From: Thermoleophilia bacterium | GTDB taxonomy: Bacteria; Actinomycetota; Thermoleophilia; RBG-16-64-13 | Direction: 5' to 3' | DNA: 64,000 nucleotides | Assembly (NCBI GenBank): GCA_026415615.1 | Contig: JAOAGT010000002.1 | Span: 62,001 to 126,000 of the forward strand | Shown here: piece by piece, positions 59,016-64,000 of the stretch | Layout of the letters: each line of letters opens with the position of its first letter | Numbering within the stretch: position 1 is the stretch's first letter | Translations under genes and position numbers: made by a program | The notes under the pieces: model-generated | What the model saw: the letters and a program-made list of their open reading frames with translations, nothing else | The model's database searches: none | What the model was told of the DNA's origin: nothing

Positions 59016-59758
59016 GTACGGGTGCGCTTTGCCCTTTCCTTAGTAGCTGTAGTGGGGACCAATCGGTAGCCAACGCCCCGCATGGTCTGGATAGAAACAC
59101 TTGCCCCGATCTGCTTGAGTTTCAAACGCAGCCGTCGCACATGAACGTCCAGACTGCGCGAGGCAGGAAGATAGGTCTGCCGCCACACCCGCTCAACTAT
59201 CTCCTCTCGCGGAAACAAGTGTCCCGGCCGCGACAACAGAAGCTCAAGTAGCTCGTATTCCTTGGGGTTGAGGGTTACCTGGCCCCGGGTAGTACCTGCC
59301 GTTCTACCTTCACGGTCAAGCACCAAATCGCCGACTGAGAGCGCGGCCCCCGGTGTCTCTACTGCCAGGGGAGCGCCGACGGGGGCCCGGCGCAGCCGGG
59401 CCTGGATGCGCGCGAGCAAAATTTCCAGGTCAAAGGGCTTGGTTATGTAGTCGTCGGCACCCGAGGCAAATCCCTCGAGGACTGTCTCTCGTTCGCTTCG
59501 GGCTGTGAGCATTATGACGGGCAGGTCCGGCTTTCTCCGAGCGATCTCTCTGCTTACCACGATGCCGTCCAAACGAGGGAGCATCAGGTCAAGCAGCACC
59601 AGGTCAATGTCTGCGGAGAGTGCCGTTTGAAGCCCACTTTGCCCGTCATACTCCTGCAGCACCTCATAGCCAGCGCGCCGGAGGTTGTAGGCGAGCAGTT
59701 CCGCAATGGTGCGGTCATCCTCCACGAGGAGAATTCGCTTTTTTGCCTGCTCTTGCAC
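59012..59758 (-). CDS. phoB: Phosphate-regulon response regulator PhoB/PhoP
   Basis: 248 aa from a GTG at 59758; a TTG at 59791 adds 11 residues but lacks a ribosome site. Receiver: RILLVEDDRTIAELL, phospho-Asp in LVLLDLMLPRLDG, Lys in YITKPFDLEIL. The winged helix has LNPKEYELLELLLSRPGHLFPREEIVERVW and SLDVHVRRLRLKL, typical of PhoB. It is paired with phoR and faces the pstS promoter region, which carries Pho-box repeats. Confidence 0.93.
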   Translation of the reverse strand: MQEQAKKRILLVEDDRTIAELLAYNLRRAGYEVLQEYDGQSGLQTALSADIDLVLLDLMLPRLDGIVVSREIARRKPDLPVIMLTARSERETVLEGFASGADDYITKPFDLEILLARIQARLRRAPVGAPLAVETPGAALSVGDLVLDREGRTAGTTRGQVTLNPKEYELLELLLSRPGHLFPREEIVERVWRQTYLPASRSLDVHVRRLRLKLKQIGASVSIQTMRGVGYRLVPTTATKERAKRTRT

Positions 59759-59797
59759 GTGGTACTGCCTACGGTTTACCCCAAATTTCAAACGCTG

Positions 59798-59814
59798 TTA
59801 ACAAAGCGTTAACA
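59798..59814. promoter_or_regulatory. Pho box (PhoP/PhoB-type direct repeats)
   Basis: TTAACA (59798-59803), five bases, TTAACA (59809-59814): direct repeats with 11-base period, the form bound by PhoP in Bacillus. A weaker third unit, TTTCTT, follows at 59820-59825. Located between phoB and pstS, so it can serve both. Confidence 0.75.
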
Positions 59815-59921
59815 ATCGTTTTCTTGCTCACAGTTAGCCTATCAAACGTAGATTGGAATGTCCGAGGTGAGTGCGGGCAATGGAGTCCGGACAAGTGGTG
59901 TACAAGGAAAGGGTGAAACCG

Positions 59922-61118
59922 ATGAGGTTTACGAGAAAGGCAAGAAAACGAATAGCTCTGCTCACTGCCGTTGGTCTTATGGCTGCTGCTTTTAGCGTGT
60001 GGGTCTCTTCATGCGGCGGGGACAATGAGCTTCCCAGCGCAGGGCAGGCCACTACGCAAACTACCAAGGAAGTTACTTCGACTACTGCCCCCGCTTCCTC
60101 AACGACCGCCGGCAACACAACTACTAGTGCGGCCACCTCGACCACCGCTGTGAAGCTGCAAGGCACGCTGAACGGCGCTGGCGCCACTTTCCCCCAGCCT
60201 TTGTACGTCGAGTGGATTGGCGAGTTTCAAGCTATGCATCCTGGAGTAACCATCAATTACCAGGGCATAGGCTCAGGAGGCGGTATTGAGCAATTCACCA
60301 AGATGACGGTGGACTTTGGTGCTTCGGATGCTCCGATGAAAGACGAGGAGATCGCGAGGGCTGAAGAAGCCTCCGGGGCTAAGGTTTTACACATTCCGAC
60401 TGTGATGGGAGCGGTCACAGTGGTGTATAACCTGCCGGGCGTACAGGAAATCAAGCTCGATCCAGCGACGCTGGCGGGCATCTTCCTGGGAAAAATAACC
60501 AAGTGGAACGACAGTGCTTTAGCTTCACTTAACCCGGGCGTGTCTCTGCCCGACCGAGCAATTCAGGTTGTGCATCGCTCTGATTCGTCTGGAACCACCA
60601 ACATCTTTACCGGTTATCTCACCCAAGTTTCTGCCGAGTGGGCTGAGAAGGTAGGGAAAGGTAAAGAAGTCCAGTGGCCAGTGGGCGTCGGCGGCAAAGG
60701 TAACGATGGTGTCGCCGCTCTGGTGCAGCAGCAGGTTGGTGCGATCGGGTATGTGGAACTCTCTTATGCTCTCGAATCCGGTCTCTCCACTGCTGTGCTT
60801 AAGAACAAGGCGGGCAAGTTTGTGGCTCCCACCTTGGAATCCACCTCTGCCGCTGCAGCTGGGATAACCTTCCCCGAGGACCTGCGGTTTTCTCTAACTA
60901 ACAGCGAAGGGCCAGACGCATACCCGATCGTTGGGCCCACCTGGATCCTAGCGTACGACAAGATGAAGGATGCCTCTAAAGCCGAGGTACTCAAGGCCTG
61001 GCTCACGTGGTGCCTGACTGAGGGAACACCACTGGCGCTGGAGCTGCACTATGCGCCCCTGTCAGATGAGCTTAGGGAGCTTGCTCTTGGTAAAGTGAAC
61101 ATGATCAGCAGCTTCTAG
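59922..61118 (+). CDS. pstS: Phosphate-binding lipoprotein PstS
   Basis: 398 aa from ATG 59922, after AAAGGGTG. The lipobox VSSC gives Cys31; a Thr-rich linker of about 45 residues follows. The phosphate-binding domain shows LNGAGATFPQPLYVEWIGEF, INYQGIGSGGGIEQF, DFGASDAPMKDEE and HRSDSSGTTNIFTGYL, with Ser, Thr, Asp and Arg ligands. It delivers phosphate to PstC/PstA. It is 16 bp upstream of pstC, and a very stable hairpin lies just inside pstC. Confidence 0.97.
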   Translation: MRFTRKARKRIALLTAVGLMAAAFSVWVSSCGGDNELPSAGQATTQTTKEVTSTTAPASSTTAGNTTTSAATSTTAVKLQGTLNGAGATFPQPLYVEWIGEFQAMHPGVTINYQGIGSGGGIEQFTKMTVDFGASDAPMKDEEIARAEEASGAKVLHIPTVMGAVTVVYNLPGVQEIKLDPATLAGIFLGKITKWNDSALASLNPGVSLPDRAIQVVHRSDSSGTTNIFTGYLTQVSAEWAEKVGKGKEVQWPVGVGGKGNDGVAALVQQQVGAIGYVELSYALESGLSTAVLKNKAGKFVAPTLESTSAAAAGITFPEDLRFSLTNSEGPDAYPIVGPTWILAYDKMKDASKAEVLKAWLTWCLTEGTPLALELHYAPLSDELRELALGKVNMISSF

Positions 61119-61134
61119 ATGTGCGCTTAGTGAA

Positions 61135-62112
61135 GTGTACGATCGGTCTAGCGTGACTGAAGACACTCCCCCCAGGTCGCTCCCGTCCGCGAGGAGCTGG
61201 CGGCGAAGAGGGGTCGGCCGCAAGGCCGATCCCCTCTTCGCCGCAGTTGCTGCGCTGTCGGGGGTGCTGGTTCTACTTGTGCTTGCCTACATGGTGATTT
61301 CAACCACAACCACAGCGCTGCCGGTTTTTTCCTCACAGGGTATTTCGTTTGTCACCAGTAGTGAGTGGAACCCAAGCCAAGGGCGGTTTGGCACCCTAGC
61401 CTTCATCTATGGGACTGCAGTTACCTCGGCGATTGCCCTCATCATCGCTGTGCCGCTGAGTCTGGGAGTAGCCCTTTTCTTGAGTGAGTACGCCCCGCGC
61501 TGGCTTCGCGGGCCTGTCGGGTACGCTGTCGACTTGTTGGCGGCAGTTCCCAGCGTGATTTACGGACTTTGGGGAGTAACCGTCTTGCTTCCGCTGTTTC
61601 TTCAGCCTGCCGCTGATTTCTTGGCCCGTTACCTGGGTTTCATTCCCATTTTTGCTGGCCCGCCCTCGGGTCTTTCCTATTTTGGTGCCGGGGTGGTTTT
61701 AGCCATTATGGTTATTCCTATCATTACTTCGCTTTGCCGGGAGATATTTGCCACAGTGCCGGACGACGAGCGACATGCCGCCTATGCTCTCGGGGCTACA
61801 AAGTGGGAAATGATCCGAGCGGTTGTGCTGCCTCGCGGTCGGGCCGGAGTTGTTGGCGCCGTCATGTTGGGGCTGGGAAGAGCACTGGGCGAGACCATCG
61901 CTGTGGCTTTGCTCATTGGCTCTGCGGTTGATATCGACGCCTCGATCTTGCGCCCAGGCTACTCGATGGCGGCTCTCATCGCTAATCAGTTCCAGGAGGC
62001 CACGGGCGATCACATCCGCGCACTAGTGGGCGTTGGGGTGGTGTTGTTTGCATTCACCATCGTGGTAAACATGGTAGCCCGTCTGCTGGTTTGGAGGTTC
62101 AACCGGCCATGA
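61135..62112 (+). CDS. pstC: Phosphate ABC transporter permease PstC
   Basis: 325 aa from a GTG. After a basic N-terminus come six membrane helices. The conserved permease loop is YALGATKWEMIRAVVLPRGRAGVVGAVMLGLGRALGETIAV, and PSVIYGLWG is typical of PstC. Codons 23-37 encode both arms of a 45-base hairpin and read RRRGVGRKADPLFAA, the cytosolic lead before the first helix. pstA overlaps its end by 4 bases. Transport function is secure. Confidence 0.96.
   Translation: MYDRSSVTEDTPPRSLPSARSWRRRGVGRKADPLFAAVAALSGVLVLLVLAYMVISTTTTALPVFSSQGISFVTSSEWNPSQGRFGTLAFIYGTAVTSAIALIIAVPLSLGVALFLSEYAPRWLRGPVGYAVDLLAAVPSVIYGLWGVTVLLPLFLQPAADFLARYLGFIPIFAGPPSGLSYFGAGVVLAIMVIPIITSLCREIFATVPDDERHAAYALGATKWEMIRAVVLPRGRAGVVGAVMLGLGRALGETIAVALLIGSAVDIDASILRPGYSMAALIANQFQEATGDHIRALVGVGVVLFAFTIVVNMVARLLVWRFNRP
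61200..61244. other. Exceptionally stable hairpin inside the 5' end of pstC
   Basis: Left arm 61200-61219 and right arm 61224-61244 are complementary over 20 bp with a single bulged base, closed by a GCAA tetraloop of the GNRA type. It lies 82 bases after the pstS stop and 65 after the pstC start. It probably protects or processes pstS mRNA so that binding protein exceeds permease. Confidence 0.85.
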
Positions 62113-63125
62113 GGTTGGCCAAGCAACAGACATTAACCAAGGAGCTTACAACAGTAAGCGAAGTTCTCAGGGAAACCGGCAGTTCGAGTGAGCTGCCCAT
62201 GGCGGACGATCGGTCGTCCGTTGCCACCAGCCGCTGGGCTGCAGGAAGACTAAAGCCGGGAGGTTCGCTACGGGAGTGTCGGCCAGCGCGGCGCCGAGTT
62301 TGGCGGAATCGAATAAACACGTGGCTGGTAGTGCTCGCGGTGCTAGTGGCCCTCACTCCTGTGGCCCTCATTCTTTATCACATCACGCGGAAGGGTCTTG
62401 TATCCATGAGTTGGGAGTTTCTCACCAGCTCAATGCCGCTTAGCTTCCGCAAGGCGGGTGGCGGCTTCCTAAACGCGCTCGTGGGAACCGCCATCATGGT
62501 TGCTCTCGCCACGGGCATCTCTGTTCCGTTGGGAATTCTGGGAGCGGTTTACCTAGTGGAATACGGCAAAGGCAATTGGCTGGCCAAACTGATCCGCTTT
62601 TTCTCCGACGTGATGAGCGGAGTTCCCTCAGTGTTTGTTGGGCTTTTTGTGTACACGGCGCTGGTTGTCCAGTTTGGTTTCGGGGCTTTGATGGGAGCGG
62701 CCTCATTGGCTCTTATCATGATTCCCATCGTGGTTCGCTCTACCGAAGAAATGCTCAAGTTGGTTCCTAACCACCTCAAAGAGGCCAGCTACGCGCTAGG
62801 AGCAGCCAAGTGGCAAACCATTCTCAAGGTTGTGCTGCCTGCGGCAGCACCAGGGATAACTACTGGTGTGATGTTAGCCATAGCCCGGGCAGCGGGAGAG
62901 ACAGCGCCTCTCATCCTGACGGCCTTGGGGTCATACCAATTGACAGCCAAACTATGGGGAGAGCCCATCTCGGCTCTCACCCTGGCCATCTTTGATGGAG
63001 CAAGGAATCCGTTTGCCGCCGGACAGGCCCGGGCCTGGGCGGGGGCGCTTGAGCTTCTCGCGATCGTGCTCATATGTACAGCGGTCGCTCGGCTGATTGC
63101 GGCAAGAAGTCGGTTAAACAGATAA
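62109..63125 (+). CDS. pstA: Phosphate ABC transporter permease PstA
   Basis: 338 aa from ATG 62109, which overlaps the pstC stop (ATGA); a TTG 18 bases earlier is less likely. The N-terminal 70 residues are hydrophilic, longer than usual. Six helices follow, with GVPSVFVGLFVYTALV and the permease loop YALGAAKWQTILKVVLPAAAPGITTGVMLAIARAAGETAPL. It pairs with PstC in the membrane. pstB begins 15 bp downstream. Confidence 0.96.
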   Translation: MRLAKQQTLTKELTTVSEVLRETGSSSELPMADDRSSVATSRWAAGRLKPGGSLRECRPARRRVWRNRINTWLVVLAVLVALTPVALILYHITRKGLVSMSWEFLTSSMPLSFRKAGGGFLNALVGTAIMVALATGISVPLGILGAVYLVEYGKGNWLAKLIRFFSDVMSGVPSVFVGLFVYTALVVQFGFGALMGAASLALIMIPIVVRSTEEMLKLVPNHLKEASYALGAAKWQTILKVVLPAAAPGITTGVMLAIARAAGETAPLILTALGSYQLTAKLWGEPISALTLAIFDGARNPFAAGQARAWAGALELLAIVLICTAVARLIAARSRLNR

Positions 63126-63140
63126 TCAAGGCCACCAACG

Positions 63141-63923
63141 ATGACAGAACCAGTTTTCAGGATTCGCGACCTCAGCGTTTACTACGGAAAGAACTTAGCT
63201 CTTAAGGGAGTGTCCATGGACATTCTCCCCCGGCGGATAACCGCCATTATCGGTCCGTCGGGGTGTGGAAAGAGCACCTTCATCCGTTGTCTTAACCGTA
63301 TGAATGAGTTGATTCCAGGAGCTCGGGTAGAGGGGCAGGTTTTCTACCATGGAGAGGACATTTACGCTCCGGGCGTTGATCCGGTTGTGGTGCGCAGACA
63401 CATAGGCATGGTCTTTCAGCGACCCAACCCGTTTCCCAAGTCCATCTACGAAAACGTTGCCTTCGGGGCGAGGATCAATGGCTACAAGGGAGACATGGAC
63501 GAGCTAGTTGAGCGCTGCCTGCGACGGGCAGCTCTTTGGGATGAAGTAAAGAATAAGCTCAAAAAGAGCGCTCTAGAGCTGTCTGGCGGGCAGCAACAAC
63601 GCCTGTGCATAGCCCGAGCCATTGCGGTGGAGCCGGACGTCATCTTGATGGATGAGCCCGCGTCTGCACTTGACCCGATCGCCACCACGCGCATCGAGGA
63701 CCTTATGCAGGAGTTAAAGCAGGATTACTCAATTGTGATCGTCACTCACAACATGCAGCAAGCGGCGCGAGTCTCTGACGAAACGGCATTTCTCTACACC
63801 GAAGTAGATGAGGCTACAGGCGGACGGTGGGGAGTGCTGGTGGAATTTGGGGAAACAAAGCAAATCTTTACCAAACCGAAGGACAAGCGCACGGAGGACT
63901 ATGTGTCTGGGCGATTTGGCTAG
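63141..63923 (+). CDS. pstB: Phosphate ABC transporter ATP-binding protein PstB
   Basis: 260 aa. Walker [11 protein letters not shown] loop [19 protein letters not shown] (the PNPFP is diagnostic of PstB), signature [14 protein letters not shown], Walker [14 protein letters not shown], and switch His in [14 protein letters not shown]. It drives phosphate import with PstC and PstA and takes part in PhoR signalling through PhoU. phoU begins 12 bp downstream. Confidence 0.98.
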   Translation: MTEPVFRIRDLSVYYGKNLALKGVSMDILPRRITAIIGPSGCGKSTFIRCLNRMNELIPGARVEGQVFYHGEDIYAPGVDPVVVRRHIGMVFQRPNPFPKSIYENVAFGARINGYKGDMDELVERCLRRAALWDEVKNKLKKSALELSGGQQQRLCIARAIAVEPDVILMDEPASALDPIATTRIEDLMQELKQDYSIVIVTHNMQQAARVSDETAFLYTEVDEATGGRWGVLVEFGETKQIFTKPKDKRTEDYVSGRFG

Positions 63924-63935
63924 GGGGTTCCAATA

Positions 63936-64000
63936 ATGAGAGACGCTTTTCATAGAGAACTTGAGGCTATTGACCAAGCAGTGGTGCGGCTGGGGGCCTT
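63936..64000 (+). CDS. phoU: Phosphate-signalling protein PhoU (start only)
   Basis: Begins ATG at 63936 after GGGGGTT and runs off the window: MRDAFHRELEAIDQAVVRLGA, the N-terminal helix of PhoU (typically 'RxxFxxELxxLxxxxxxMg'). PhoU mediates between Pst and PhoR. Position after pstB supports it; only 21 codons are seen. Confidence 0.85.
   Translation, partial: MRDAFHRELEAIDQAVVRLGA

Noticed and set aside
1-64000. CRISPR arrays, insertion sequences, prophage genes or rRNA
   Set aside because: No regularly spaced repeats, transposase, integrase or phage genes and no rRNA were seen on reading the window.

Overview
The window looks like chromosomal DNA of an anaerobic, Gram-positive-type bacterium of moderately high GC, with frequent GTG and TTG starts. 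There is no outer-membrane machinery. Lipoproteins, an S-layer-anchored (SLH) deacetylase, a VanW-family protein, Thr/Ser-rich surface linkers, a Rex repressor with TTGTGAA-type operators and direct-repeat TTAACA Pho boxes all fit a monoderm lineage. A deep actinobacterial or clostridial-like anaerobe is my inference; no rRNA or phylogenetic marker settles it. Anaerobic metabolism is shown by an NAD-linked trimeric [FeFe] hydrogenase and a glycyl-radical enzyme with its activase.

Layout. 1-3.2 kb (minus): end of a PolX-type polymerase gene, MscL with an added zinc ribbon, and a HerA/DUF87-like ATPase. 3.4-10.7 kb (plus): a compact eight-gene operon with a small charged protein, a bacterial eRF1-like (baeRF) protein, two zinc-ribbon proteins, a helical protein, an SPFH protein with a double zinc ribbon, a DUF2207 membrane protein and a membrane wHTH/zinc-ribbon protein. 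It resembles the Bacillus ydjGHI envelope-stress genes but adds a translation-factor-like member. 10.8-17.8 kb: an FmdE-like protein, VanW (minus), birA, bioY behind a BirA operator that overlaps its promoter, uppP and an SLH-anchored deacetylase. 17.7-19.8 kb: an OmpR/HK pair. 19.9-23.6 kb: glycyl-radical enzyme and activase. 23.9-27.9 kb: HtrA, acylphosphatase, Pcm, DUF4126, nitroreductase, tRNA-Arg(CCT). 28-39.7 kb: a looser, accessory-looking block with a trypsin-like protease, a GH-A-like surface protein with a changed acid/base residue, a flippase-like protein, an MgtA-like P-type ATPase, a second HtrA-like protease, a small lipoprotein, a decayed remnant of another P-type ATPase, an MFS carrier and a diguanylate cyclase. 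40-46.7 kb: iron-dependent alcohol dehydrogenase/HOT, MFS, TetR, MMPL and a GT2 glycosyltransferase.

46.7-56.3 kb (minus) is the most coherent system. Rex and its operators stand upstream of a response regulator, then HydC-HydB-HydA, then a [FeFe]-hydrogenase-like domain fused to a histidine kinase, a receiver protein and a REC-PAS-kinase hybrid. I read it as a hydrogen/NADH-metabolism operon that carries its own redox or H2 signalling chain. 57.1-64 kb is a complete phosphate-starvation locus, phoR-phoB divergent from pstS-pstC-pstA-pstB-phoU. It has Pho boxes in the divergent region and an exceptionally strong hairpin inside the start of pstC.

The best candidates for undescribed biology are the baeRF/zinc-ribbon/SPFH operon, the hydrogenase-like sensor kinase with its receivers, and the glycyl-radical enzyme without the usual Cys-x-Glu active-site motif.
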